64,000 nt of DNA, taken from the NCBI GenBank assembly GCA_027491155.1, contig JAIXWR010000021.1, forward strand, positions 124,001 to 188,000. Reading direction: 5' to 3'. This document shows, piece by piece, positions 53,005 through 61,543 of this stretch (the stretch's first letter is position 1; the number at the start of each line of letters is the position of its first letter). Source of the stretch: Verrucomicrobiaceae bacterium (GTDB lineage: Bacteria > Verrucomicrobiota > Verrucomicrobiia > Verrucomicrobiales > Akkermansiaceae). Under the pieces are notes generated by a model. The model saw only the letters and a list, made by a program, of their open reading frames with translations. It was not told where the DNA came from and ran no database searches. The translations under genes were made by a program, and so were the position numbers.

Positions 53005-53817
53005 CTATTTGCCGAGGATCTCGCCGAGCTTGTCGGCGCCTTCGATCTCGAGACCGGTCCACGGTTCGTCCTTCGGGAGGACGGCGATCGAAAGGGGCGG
53101 CGGCGAAAGGTCGTCGGGCGCGGCACCGGCCAGCTCGGCCACGGTCTTGCCGGGATCGAGCCGGTTGAGCGGCAGCATCCCGTAGCCGCCTCCGATGTCG
53201 ACACCGTCGCCGTGGCGCATTTCGAAATGAAGGTGGGCCGGGTAGTAGCCGTTCGCGGTGCCCACGGTGCCAAGCCGTCGGCCGCGGGAAACCAGGGTGC
53301 CGACCGCGACGTCGATGCGGTCGAGGTGGGCATACATCGACTGCAGCAGCCGGCCGGCGGGATCGCGGTGGACGACGACCACCACCTTGCCCCAGCCCGG
53401 CGACGGCTCGCCGGCGAAAGCAACGAGCCCGTCGGCCGTGGCGTGGACGGGATCGCCGAGGTCGGTGTTCATGCCGCCGATGCCGTTGAGATCATCGCCG
53501 GTGTGATGACCGCCGCGGCTGTCGTTCATTTCCCAGAACTTCTGCGCGTTGTAAGTCAGCGCGCCGTGTTGCGAGCCCATCGGCGCGTCGAAGCGGGTCG
53601 CGGCGGGGATTTCCCCGAGCTGCCAGCCGGAGAACAGGTGCAGCCGGTGGCGCGGTTCGCCGTCGGCCGGCAAAAGCAGGGGCGCATCGGCGTCCTGGAA
53701 ACTGGTGAGCGCCTCGATCGGCGGGAGTTCCGGCGGGCGATCCCGCCACAGCGCGAAGCCGAGCAGGCCGGCGGTGGCGAGCAGGATGGCGAGGGAGGCG
53801 GGATGGATCCAGCGCAT
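53005..53817 (-). CDS. M23 (LytM-type) metallopeptidase, membrane-anchored
   Basis: A 270-residue protein. An N-terminal membrane anchor (about 9-24) precedes a C-terminal LytM domain with zinc ligands H105 and D109 (HHTGDD) and H197 in HLHFE (195-199); H195 and H164 (YAHLD) fit the catalytic pair. Such domains cut peptide cross-links in peptidoglycan or, when inactive, regulate amidases; here all metal residues appear present. It is last in the leftward envelope cluster, 23 bp after the OmpA-type gene. Confidence 0.92.
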   Translation of the reverse strand: MRWIHPASLAILLATAGLLGFALWRDRPPELPPIEALTSFQDADAPLLLPADGEPRHRLHLFSGWQLGEIPAATRFDAPMGSQHGALTYNAQKFWEMNDSRGGHHTGDDLNGIGGMNTDLGDPVHATADGLVAFAGEPSPGWGKVVVVVHRDPAGRLLQSMYAHLDRIDVAVGTLVSRGRRLGTVGTANGYYPAHLHFEMRHGDGVDIGGGYGMLPLNRLDPGKTVAELAGAAPDDLSPPPLSIAVLPKDEPWTGLEIEGADKLGEILGK

Positions 53818-53840
53818 GGGGCAAGCTCGGGAGAGTGGTC

Positions 53841-55175
53841 TCAGTCGAAATCGAGATAGATCTCGGCGCGGCGGTTGGCGCGGCGGCCGGCGGGATCGTC
53901 GGCACCGGTCTCGGTGAAATTCGGCCGGCGCGGCTGCGTCTGGCCCTTGGCCAGGGTGATGATCTGGTTCTCCGCGACGCCCGATTGGACGAGGTAGTCT
54001 TTCACCGCGGCGGCCCGCCGGGCGGAGAGCTTTTCATTGTAGGGTACGGTGCCGAGGGCGTCGGTGTGGCCGGAAAGGGTGAGCTGCTTCTCGGGGTCGG
54101 TCTTGAGAATCTGGGAGACGATCGCGAGCTGGCGCTGCGTCCGCGGTGCCAGGCTGTCCTCGTCGAAGTCGAAATAGAGCACCAGCGTGTCGCCGCCTTT
54201 CGGGTTCTTCAGCAGCGGCGTGTAATAGACATCGCCCCCGGCCACCCGGCGGGCGTAGTCGGCCAGAAGTTCGTCGAGGTTGATGTCCGAAACCCGCCAG
54301 TGCCCGGCTTGCGCGGGCTGGCGGAGGACCAGCGAGAACTCCGCCGCTTCGGCGCCTTCGGATGTCACCACCCGGGCCAGATAGCCGGCGGTGTCGGGCT
54401 GTTGGAACATCGCGCGCAGCGGTTTCTCGGGACGGAGCTGGTAGTTGCCGTCCTCGAACAGGATGCAAAGCCCGGCGATCTTGGCGTCGGACACGGTGGT
54501 GGAATCGACGAACTCCTTCGCGAGCTCGAACTGCTGGTGAAGCGTCGCTTGCAGGAAGGCGTCGGCGATCCCGAGGGCATCGACCAGCACCGCCTTGGGC
54601 ACCGGCTCGCCCGGACCGGGTGGCAGGGTCAGCGACTGGACCGACCATTTGCCGCCGTCGCGTTTCAGATCGAAGAAGATCCGGTTGCGTCCGGCCTCGA
54701 GCCCTTCGAGCCACAGGGCCCAGCGCGCCCGGCTGTTGAGTTCCAGTTCGCCCACCTCCTGCACCGCGTTCGGGCGGCGGAGCTTCGGTGCCTGCAAGGC
54801 GAGCTGGGCGAGCCGCTTGCGGGTCGTTTCGTCCAGCGCCTCGCGGCCGATCAGTTCGCCGAGCTTCTGGAAATCGCCGGCTTCCAGGGCCTGGCCGATC
54901 TTTTCCAGAAGTTCCGCCGGATCCACCGCGGCGAGGCCGACGCCCGCGTTGGCCAGGGCCGCTTCCGGATCCTGCGGCTCATCCACCTCCGACTCCTGCT
55001 GGGTCGCCGGGATCGCCGCGGGCTCGGGCGATTCCTTCGGCACCTCCGCCACCGGCGGGCGGGGCGGAACCACCGGTGCCGGCTCCTTCCCGCGCTTCAG
55101 GTAGAGCGTCCCGACGACGGCGGCGAGCCCGACGGCACCGGCTACAAAGACGATCGGAAGACGGGAGTCGTTCAT
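53841..55175 (-). CDS. OmpA-family peptidoglycan-binding protein
   Basis: A 444-residue protein with an N-terminal membrane helix (IVFVAGAVGLAAVVGTLYL), a Pro/Glu-rich linker, a middle domain of no recognised family (about 100-330) and a C-terminal OmpA domain: LVLYFDFDEDSLAP, LSGHTDALGTVPYNEKLSARRAAAVKDYL and GRRANRRAEIYLD. The OmpA domain would hold the protein to diaminopimelate of peptidoglycan. It lies between HtrA and the M23 peptidase in a leftward cluster, so it may act with them at the cell wall. Confidence 0.9.
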   Translation of the reverse strand: MNDSRLPIVFVAGAVGLAAVVGTLYLKRGKEPAPVVPPRPPVAEVPKESPEPAAIPATQQESEVDEPQDPEAALANAGVGLAAVDPAELLEKIGQALEAGDFQKLGELIGREALDETTRKRLAQLALQAPKLRRPNAVQEVGELELNSRARWALWLEGLEAGRNRIFFDLKRDGGKWSVQSLTLPPGPGEPVPKAVLVDALGIADAFLQATLHQQFELAKEFVDSTTVSDAKIAGLCILFEDGNYQLRPEKPLRAMFQQPDTAGYLARVVTSEGAEAAEFSLVLRQPAQAGHWRVSDINLDELLADYARRVAGGDVYYTPLLKNPKGGDTLVLYFDFDEDSLAPRTQRQLAIVSQILKTDPEKQLTLSGHTDALGTVPYNEKLSARRAAAVKDYLVQSGVAENQIITLAKGQTQPRRPNFTETGADDPAGRRANRRAEIYLDFD

Positions 55176-55284
55176 GGCGGCGGATGGGAAAGGAAAGGTG
55201 CGGGCACTCGGACCCGCGGATCTTCAATGAACCTTCAACGTCCGTGAAGCAACCGGTTTATCCCCGGATCGTGCCCGGCGGGCT

Positions 55285-56784
55285 TCAATCCTTGGGCGCT
55301 TCCGCCGCTTCCTCCTCCTTGCGCGGCAGGCCCGGCAGGTCGACTTTCAATTCCCTGCCCTGGCGAAGGAGATAAAGGCTGGTCGTCTGCACCGCCGCGG
55401 AAGCGGCGAGGTACTGGTAGAACTCGGTCACGTTGGAAACCCGGCTTTCGTTGACCCCGACGATCAGGTCGCCCGGCAGGATGCGGTTCGCGGCGAGACC
55501 TCCCGGGCTGATCTCCACCGCCAGGACGCCGCTGAATCCATTCTGGCGGTCCACCGCCGAAAGCTCCGCGACTTGCAGGCCGATGGCTTCGAGCGTCTCC
55601 TCCATGTCGCGGACCTTCGGCTGGAGCGTCTGCGGCACCTCGGCGGCTTCGGCCCGGCTCTCGGTGATGGTGGCTTCCATGGCGAGTTCCTGGCCGGCGC
55701 GCCACACGCGCAGCGGCACCTTGCGGCCGACTTTCGTCCGCTGGACCAGATTGATCAGTTGGGTCGTGTCGCGGATTTCCTGCCCGTCGTAGGAGAGGAT
55801 CACGTCGTTGACCTGAAGCCCCGCGAGTTCCGCGGGAGAACCGGCGCCGACGCCCACCACCACACCGCCTTCGAACATCCGGACGCCCAGATAACCGCGG
55901 ATCGGGCGGCCGCGCTGGAGGATCGAAAAGAGCGTGTCCTTGACGTCGTTCGACGGGATCGAGAAACCCACTCCCTGGAATCCGGGATTGTTGCGGTCCG
56001 GGGTGTAGATCGCGGAGTTGATGCCGATGATTTCGCCCTGCAGGTTGACGAGCGGGCCGCCGGAGTTGCCGGGATTGATCGCGGCGTCGGTCTGGAACAA
56101 GTCGCGCTGGGTGTCGGACAGCGAACGCTCGACCGCGGAGATGATGCCTTGGGTGATGGTCTCGCCGAGGCCGAAGGGATTGCCGATGGCGAACACCAGC
56201 TGGCCGCGGCGGACCTGGGTGGAATCGCCGAACTTCAGGGGCTGGAACTTGGTGCCGTCGCCCTCGATCTTCAGCACGGCGATGTCGAGCAGCCGGTCTT
56301 CGCCGATCAACGTGGCCGGTAGCGTCTTGCCGGACTTGCCGTTTCCTTCCGGCAAGGTGACCTCGATCTTCTGTTGGCCGGCGACCACGTGATAGTTGGT
56401 CACCACGTGTCCTTCATGGGTCACGATCACGCCCGATCCTTGGCCCTGCGTGGGGACCATGCGCAGGCGCTGCCGCCCGATCCCGTCGATGCGGCGTTCG
56501 CGGCGCACGCCGGCGGTGTCGATGCTGACCACCGACGGGACCACGGCTTCGGTCAACCTCGCATACTCGGCATCGAGCCGGGCCAGCAGCTCCACGTCGC
56601 CGAGTTCGAGCGGCGGCTTGTTCGGCAGCGTGAAATTCTCCGGACGGAAATCCTGTTCGTTTCCGCCGGAGCCGTTCCACAGGCGGCTGAATCCCGCGGT
56701 TCCGTTGCGGATAAAATACACGGCGGCGAAGGCGACCGCGAAGACGGTCGCCAAGGCCACCAGGCGGCGAATGCCTTGTTGCAT
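55285..56784 (-). CDS. htrA: HtrA/DegP-family serine protease with two PDZ domains
   Basis: A 499-residue exported protease. A membrane or signal helix (about 6-24) leads to a trypsin-like domain with catalytic H132 (TNYHVV), D167 (LLDIAV) and S241 (GNSGGP). Two PDZ domains follow: GYLGVRMFEGGVVVGV and a second after about 385 (VLAVEISPGGLAANRILPGDLIVG). It degrades or holds misfolded envelope proteins. It is in the leftward cluster 79 bp after the Lon-like gene, so both would serve envelope proteolysis. Confidence 0.95.
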   Translation of the reverse strand: MQQGIRRLVALATVFAVAFAAVYFIRNGTAGFSRLWNGSGGNEQDFRPENFTLPNKPPLELGDVELLARLDAEYARLTEAVVPSVVSIDTAGVRRERRIDGIGRQRLRMVPTQGQGSGVIVTHEGHVVTNYHVVAGQQKIEVTLPEGNGKSGKTLPATLIGEDRLLDIAVLKIEGDGTKFQPLKFGDSTQVRRGQLVFAIGNPFGLGETITQGIISAVERSLSDTQRDLFQTDAAINPGNSGGPLVNLQGEIIGINSAIYTPDRNNPGFQGVGFSIPSNDVKDTLFSILQRGRPIRGYLGVRMFEGGVVVGVGAGSPAELAGLQVNDVILSYDGQEIRDTTQLINLVQRTKVGRKVPLRVWRAGQELAMEATITESRAEAAEVPQTLQPKVRDMEETLEAIGLQVAELSAVDRQNGFSGVLAVEISPGGLAANRILPGDLIVGVNESRVSNVTEFYQYLAASAAVQTTSLYLLRQGRELKVDLPGLPRKEEEAAEAPKD

Positions 56785-56863
56785 GGGTGTAAGGGGTGGG
56801 CTACCGCGGAAACAGGAGGCCGGTTTGCGGGAAAGGCAAGGATATCCTCAACCCCTCCATTCG

Positions 56864-58633
56864 TCACTCCTCTTCCATGATCTCCGGATCCTCGGCCATT
56901 TTCCGGTAGGCGCCTTGCATGTCGTTGAGCGCTTCCTTGACCTTTTTGGCGTAGTCACCGGCTTCCTCGTCTTCATCCGGACCGTCGGCCACCAGCTTGC
57001 AGACCTTGATCATGGACTTGTGGTAGTCCTTGAGCCGCGGGTCGATCTGCTTGCTGAGTTCCTCAAGCGATTCGAGGGCCTCCTTGGCTTCCTTCTGGTC
57101 GTCCTTGTCGACCTCGGCCTCGTCGTCGTCATCCTCGTCGACAAACATCAGGCGGCCGATCTTCCGGAGGACGCCGGAGGAAGCGATCTCGATCTGGCTC
57201 AAGGTGCCCTGGACGCTCAGGGTTTTCGGCGACTCACCCTTGCCGTGCTGGAGCAGGAGCTTGGCCGAAAGGTGGTTCGGCATGCGGTCGATGACGCCCT
57301 GGAGCCGCTTCTGGACCTCGGCGTTCTTGAGCAGGGCTTCCCCTTCCGATCCCTTTTCCTTGATGACCTTCACCACATCGGCGAAGGCCTCGAGCGTGGC
57401 CTTGACGTCGGAGGACTTCTCGGCCCGGGAGATGGCGTAGGCCTCGTCGAAGTCCTTCATCGTGAAAATCTGGATGTCGAGGAGCTGCTGGATGCCGTCG
57501 AGCAGCAACACGTCGGCTACCTCCTTACCGTTGTCGACCGGGATGCCCACGATCTTGCAGCCGCGCTTGGTGGCCCCGCGGATCTTCGCGGCGGTGCCGC
57601 CGATCTTCTGGACCTGGCCGTCGGCGGTGATGTCCCCGGTGCAGGCGAACTCCTCGTCGAGCTCCTCACCGGAGAACAGCGAGTCGAGGACGAGGGTGAA
57701 AAGCGTGGCGGCGGAAGGGCCGTCTTTCGGGACATACTTGTCCTGGAAGCCCAGCTCGATCTTGTAGCCGTCCGGGATCTTGTCTTCCTTTTCGGAATAG
57801 CGGATCCGCAGGAACTTGATCACTTCCTCGAGGCTGCCGCCCATCATGGGACCGACGTCCTGGTTGAAGGTGAAGAGCAGGTCCTTCTGCCCGGGCTCCT
57901 TGAGGGCGGTCGCGTTCACCGTGGAGGCGGAACCCGCCATGTTGCCGCTGGGCAGCTGGCGCACCACGAGGCCGTTGATGCGGCCCTGCGCGCGGGCGAA
58001 CTTTTCGGCCTTGCCGCCGGGCATGGTGACTTCCTTCTTTTCAAAGACCTCTTCCTCTTCATCCCACGGATTGCGGGAATGCCGGATCGACTTGCCCAGC
58101 ATGTCGGTCCAATCCGCCTTGAATCCGTCGTCGGCGAGGGACTTCTGCTGTTCCTCGAGTTTCTTGGCGGACTCCCCCTCGGGATCGAAGCGCAGGGCGA
58201 TGTCCACGATGTAGGCGGCACATTTCCGGTTGTCGTCGTTGTCCTTCGCCTTGTCCAAGGCCTTGAGCCCGCGGATCAGGCGGCCGACCACGCGGTCCTT
58301 CTTCGCCGGCTCGTCGATGGTTTCACCCTTGTCCTTCAGCTGCTCGAGCACTTCCTTCACCCGCGGGTTGTCGTCGTCCAGACGGTGGGCGATCGCCAGC
58401 GCGTGGGCGCGGAGTTCGTAGTCCACCTTGTCTTCCTTCTCGTCGAAATCGCGGGCGATCGAAACCAGGCTCCCGATGGCATCGGTCCGGTCGAACTTGT
58501 CGAGCTTGAGCTTCTTGGTATCGAAGATCTCCTTTTCAAGATTCGGCGGCCGGTAGGGAGTCGCGGCTTGGACGAGCCCGCCGGTGAAAAGGAACACTAC
58601 CGACAGGAGCAGGGGAAGAAACCGCGTGGACAT
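56864..58633 (-). CDS. Exported Lon-like (S16) protease without an ATPase domain
   Basis: A 589-residue exported protein (signal LPLLLSVVFLFTGGLVQA). Residues about 215-410 match the Lon proteolytic domain: KDGPSAATLFTLVLDSLFSG with Ser S307, ACTGDITADGQVQKIGGTAAKIRGA with Lys K350, and CKIVGIPVDN. The distance S307 to K350 is 43 residues, exactly as in E. coli Lon (679 to 722). There is no AAA+ or N-terminal Lon domain; the flanks are charged helical segments with no family match. It would act in the periplasm or on the cell surface without ATP. It lies 55 bp downstream of a degenerate paralogue and upstream of htrA. Confidence 0.85.
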   Translation of the reverse strand: MSTRFLPLLLSVVFLFTGGLVQAATPYRPPNLEKEIFDTKKLKLDKFDRTDAIGSLVSIARDFDEKEDKVDYELRAHALAIAHRLDDDNPRVKEVLEQLKDKGETIDEPAKKDRVVGRLIRGLKALDKAKDNDDNRKCAAYIVDIALRFDPEGESAKKLEEQQKSLADDGFKADWTDMLGKSIRHSRNPWDEEEEVFEKKEVTMPGGKAEKFARAQGRINGLVVRQLPSGNMAGSASTVNATALKEPGQKDLLFTFNQDVGPMMGGSLEEVIKFLRIRYSEKEDKIPDGYKIELGFQDKYVPKDGPSAATLFTLVLDSLFSGEELDEEFACTGDITADGQVQKIGGTAAKIRGATKRGCKIVGIPVDNGKEVADVLLLDGIQQLLDIQIFTMKDFDEAYAISRAEKSSDVKATLEAFADVVKVIKEKGSEGEALLKNAEVQKRLQGVIDRMPNHLSAKLLLQHGKGESPKTLSVQGTLSQIEIASSGVLRKIGRLMFVDEDDDDEAEVDKDDQKEAKEALESLEELSKQIDPRLKDYHKSMIKVCKLVADGPDEDEEAGDYAKKVKEALNDMQGAYRKMAEDPEIMEEE

Positions 58634-58688
58634 GATCGGCAGATACCTTGTCGCGCGGTCCTTGGAAAGGGGAAAGCCGGGATGGGGA

Positions 58689-60500
58689 TCAATCCTTCTT
58701 GGGCAATTCCGGAAGCGGATACTCTTCGGTATCCCCGGCAGTGATCCCCAGTTCCCTCAGGACCCGGAGATACTCCAGCCTTGTCGCATGGCAGGCCTGG
58801 CTCTTCTTCTCGTCCAACTCGTCGTCATCGTTGAACCCTTTCTTTTCCATGATCCGGGCCAGGGGCCGCAGGCTGTCGGCCACATCGGTCGCCGCCTTGT
58901 GCAAGTCCCGGTCCCGAAGCTCGATGTAACTGGCTAGGGCGTCGAGCCGCTCGCGGCTGGCTTTGTGCGCGGCCTCGAGATCTTCGACTTCGACGTCGTC
59001 GGGATAGGTATAGGCAAGGTAATCCAGCGGTTCCAGGGCCGAGCGGATTTCCCTCGCCAGAATCGGCCGCTGCAGGAAGCGCGGCCGGCTCCCGGAGCCC
59101 TGGAGCGCAAGCATCCTCGCCGAGGCGTGCTCCGGCATCACTCCCGCCACCTCCCGCAAGCGCTGCTGCGTCGCCGGATGGGCGACGAAGGTTCCCAAGG
59201 CCTTGCCCTGGCCGACCTTGCGGACTTCTTCGAAGCGCTTCAGTCCGTCGGCAATCTCCGCTTCCGGGGTCGGGGACGCCAGTTCACAAAGCTCGTCCAC
59301 GTCGCCGGCGAGCAGCACCTCGTTCTTCATGAAGAAGGCGGCATCGTCCATGACCACCAGCGACGTCAGGAAGTCCGCCGCCTCCTCCGGCAGCACCAGC
59401 CGGGTTCCCGGCGAGAGGGACGACATGGCCCGCAGGGTCTGCCAGAAGCGGGGCGGCAAGGTGAGCTTGCCGTTCTCGTCCACCACCGCGAGCACCGCCG
59501 CGGCGGGCACTTTTCCGGTGTAAGCGCCTTCGAGCAGCAAGGCGGTCGTGCCGGTCAGCGCGCGGCCGTTCCGGCTCATCGAGTAATCGATCCGCCCGAG
59601 ATCGAGCTTCACTTCGTTTCCCGCCGGGAAAGAACCGTGGCGGGCGGCCATGGCCACTTCGACCGGCTTCATCGCTTTCCCGAAGCGCTCGGTCATCCCC
59701 TCGCCCGACACCTCGAACACCAGTCCCGGGTTCTCCGGGGTGCTTTCCTTATCATCGCCATCGTCGTCATCATCCTCGTCGGGATCCGGGGTCCGCACCC
59801 GCAGCTTGACCGGCACCATGTCCAGCTTCATCCGCTTGCTTTCGCGGTCGAAATACCAAACCGGCATCGGTGAGGACAACTCTTTGAGCAAAAGTTCTTT
59901 ATGCGTTTCCTGAGGATCGGAATCGGAATCCTCTTCACCGTCTTCCTCCGTCATCTCCGGCTCGCTTTCGGATTCCTTCGGCCGGAAGGCCGACTCGTCG
60001 GCCACCCACGATTTCCACTGCCCCTGCTCCCCCGCGGACTCCCGGTCGCGGGCCTTCGGGTGCTTCGGATCGGAAATCACCAGGACATCGCCCAGACAGG
60101 CCGCCAGCGCTTGTCCGTCGGCGCCGGCTTCCGGCATCTCCAGCCAAGCCAGCGCCTGCCAACTGCGGTTCCGGGCCCGTTCCGAATCCTCGGGGCTGCC
60201 AGCCTCGGGCCGCTTGTCCTGTTTCAATGCATCGACCAGTTCCCGGGCCTCCCGGTTCCCCGGATCCAGCGCCAGGGCCAGCGCCGTCATCTGCGCCACC
60301 CCGCGCAACGAATGCCCTTCTCCCGCCGACGTCCGCGCCAGCACCGTCAACTGCCGAGACAGTGCCGTCATCGTGTCCACATCCACCGGCAGCTTGTCCC
60401 GACGGAAAGGCACCGGCCCCTCCGCCGGCGGAACGAACTCCGCCACCGCCGGCAGCACCAGCGCGCCCATCATCAAAAAACCGCGGGTGAACGATCGCAT
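58689..60500 (-). CDS. Catalytically degenerate paralogue of the exported Lon-like protease
   Basis: A 603-residue exported protein (signal about 1-20, ending AVA). The arrangement follows the neighbouring Lon-like protein: helical N-terminal part, a segment rich in Asp/Glu (187-250), the Lon-like region (about 260-410, YSMSRNGRALTGTTALLLEGAYTGK), and a helical C-terminus that resembles the neighbour's (LASYIELRDRDLHKAATDVADSLRPLARIM). The place of the catalytic serine is taken by A314 and that of the lysine by T355 or R357, so the peptidase is predicted to be dead. ATG 60500 is used; ATG 60509 is an alternative. It is first in the leftward cluster. Confidence 0.8.
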   Translation of the reverse strand: MRSFTRGFLMMGALVLPAVAEFVPPAEGPVPFRRDKLPVDVDTMTALSRQLTVLARTSAGEGHSLRGVAQMTALALALDPGNREARELVDALKQDKRPEAGSPEDSERARNRSWQALAWLEMPEAGADGQALAACLGDVLVISDPKHPKARDRESAGEQGQWKSWVADESAFRPKESESEPEMTEEDGEEDSDSDPQETHKELLLKELSSPMPVWYFDRESKRMKLDMVPVKLRVRTPDPDEDDDDDGDDKESTPENPGLVFEVSGEGMTERFGKAMKPVEVAMAARHGSFPAGNEVKLDLGRIDYSMSRNGRALTGTTALLLEGAYTGKVPAAAVLAVVDENGKLTLPPRFWQTLRAMSSLSPGTRLVLPEEAADFLTSLVVMDDAAFFMKNEVLLAGDVDELCELASPTPEAEIADGLKRFEEVRKVGQGKALGTFVAHPATQQRLREVAGVMPEHASARMLALQGSGSRPRFLQRPILAREIRSALEPLDYLAYTYPDDVEVEDLEAAHKASRERLDALASYIELRDRDLHKAATDVADSLRPLARIMEKKGFNDDDELDEKKSQACHATRLEYLRVLRELGITAGDTEEYPLPELPKKD

Positions 60501-60634
60501 GGCAGTCATCCTAGCCGACCCATACGCCCGGTCGCGAGACGGAATTGCGCGCCGGGAAAGATGCCATCTCTCGGGTTTCTCCTGCCGCCGCGATTGAGGA
60601 TTGGAAGATGGATGATTGGTGATTTCCATTCCGC

Positions 60635-61036
60635 ATGCCCCTGCCTGCCGAGCTCCGCCACAGCACCCGAGAGGAAGTCATGTTCTTCGACACCGACATC
60701 GGCGGCGTGGTCCACAACCTCGCCTACCTCCGGATGATCGAGACCTGCCGCACCAAGCTGGCCGGCCTGATGGGCATGGACCTCCGCGGCATGGCGGAAA
60801 GCAAGCTCTACCCGGTGGTCGTCCGCACCGAGATCGACTACAAGCGCCCCGCCACCCTCGGCGACGCCCTGCTCATCCACGGCCACCTTGACGAAATCCA
60901 GCGCGCCCGCTTCTGGTGCGCCTTCGAGATCCGCCGGGAAAGCGACGACGCCCTGCTCATCACCGCCCGCCAGTGCCTCGCGCTGGTGCAAATGCCTGAG
61001 GGTAAGCCGGTTCGGCTGCCTGGGGAGTGGCTCTGA
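60635..61036 (+). CDS. Acyl-CoA thioesterase, YbgC/4HBT-type hotdog fold
   Basis: A 133-residue hotdog protein. The N-terminal motif FFDTDIGGVVHNLAYLRMIE (about 17-36) matches the 4-hydroxybenzoyl-CoA/YbgC thioesterase signature (DTDxxGVVxxxxY). The later YPVVVRTEIDYKRPATLGDALLIHGHL is the usual second half. It would hydrolyse short acyl-CoA thioesters; in other bacteria YbgC belongs to the tol-pal region, but no tol gene is seen here. It diverges from the pseudo-Lon gene. Confidence 0.88.
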   Translation: MPLPAELRHSTREEVMFFDTDIGGVVHNLAYLRMIETCRTKLAGLMGMDLRGMAESKLYPVVVRTEIDYKRPATLGDALLIHGHLDEIQRARFWCAFEIRRESDDALLITARQCLALVQMPEGKPVRLPGEWL

Positions 61037-61079
61037 AAAGTGGCTGTGGTATCCTGCCGCAAGCGGCCGACCGGTCAAA

Positions 61080-61457
61080 TCATCGAAGGGGCTCGGCTTG
61101 GAGTTTCAGCAGCCGGGTTTTGCGGCGCTGCCACCAGAACATCAGGCCCGCCCAGAGGATCAGGTAAGACACCATCACAAAAGGAAACGGAAGCCTTAGG
61201 AAACATCCGTCCTCGTCGTTCCTCAGCATTACCGCTGCGGGCCTTTCCGACCGCTGCAATTGGACCCAGCGCAATTTCTCACCTCGTTTTCCATACCGTA
61301 CTCCGACACCCACGGAGTGCCCGCGCAGATCAAGACCTATCCCCGACCGGGTGATCCAAGTGGTTCTGGTCGCCGAATCGTTCCACGCCCAAATCAGAAA
61401 AAAGAAGGCGAAAAGGCCGAACCAGAACAGACGCGAGAGATACCAAGGGCGGATCAT
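61080..61457 (-). CDS. Two-helix membrane protein, family copy 3
   Basis: A 125-residue protein starting MIRPWYLSRLFWFGLFAFFFLIWAW, very close to copy 2 at 30575-31042, and ending with a second helix (VMVSYLILWAGLMFWWQRRKTRLL). A roughly 55-residue middle segment is not conserved between copies. It lies between the convergent thioesterase gene and mnmG, 29 bp downstream of the mnmG stop on the same strand. Function unknown. Confidence 0.75.
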   Translation of the reverse strand: MIRPWYLSRLFWFGLFAFFFLIWAWNDSATRTTWITRSGIGLDLRGHSVGVGVRYGKRGEKLRWVQLQRSERPAAVMLRNDEDGCFLRLPFPFVMVSYLILWAGLMFWWQRRKTRLLKLQAEPLR

Positions 61458-61474
61458 GGAAGGAGTTTCAAGGA

Positions 61475-61543
61475 GGAGCGCCGGCTTTAGCCGGCATCTT
61501 CGTGGGCATCAGGGGAGGCGGTGCCGGCTGAAGCCGGCGCTCC
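61475..61543. repeat. GGAG...CTCC palindromic element overlapping the mnmG 3' end
   Basis: Arms 61475-61496 and 61522-61543 match at 21 of 22 positions in inverted orientation, with a 25-base loop. Each arm holds its own palindrome (GCCGGCTxxAGCCGGC) after a GGAG head. The mnmG stop codon TAA (61487-61489) lies inside the left arm. Confidence 0.85.
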
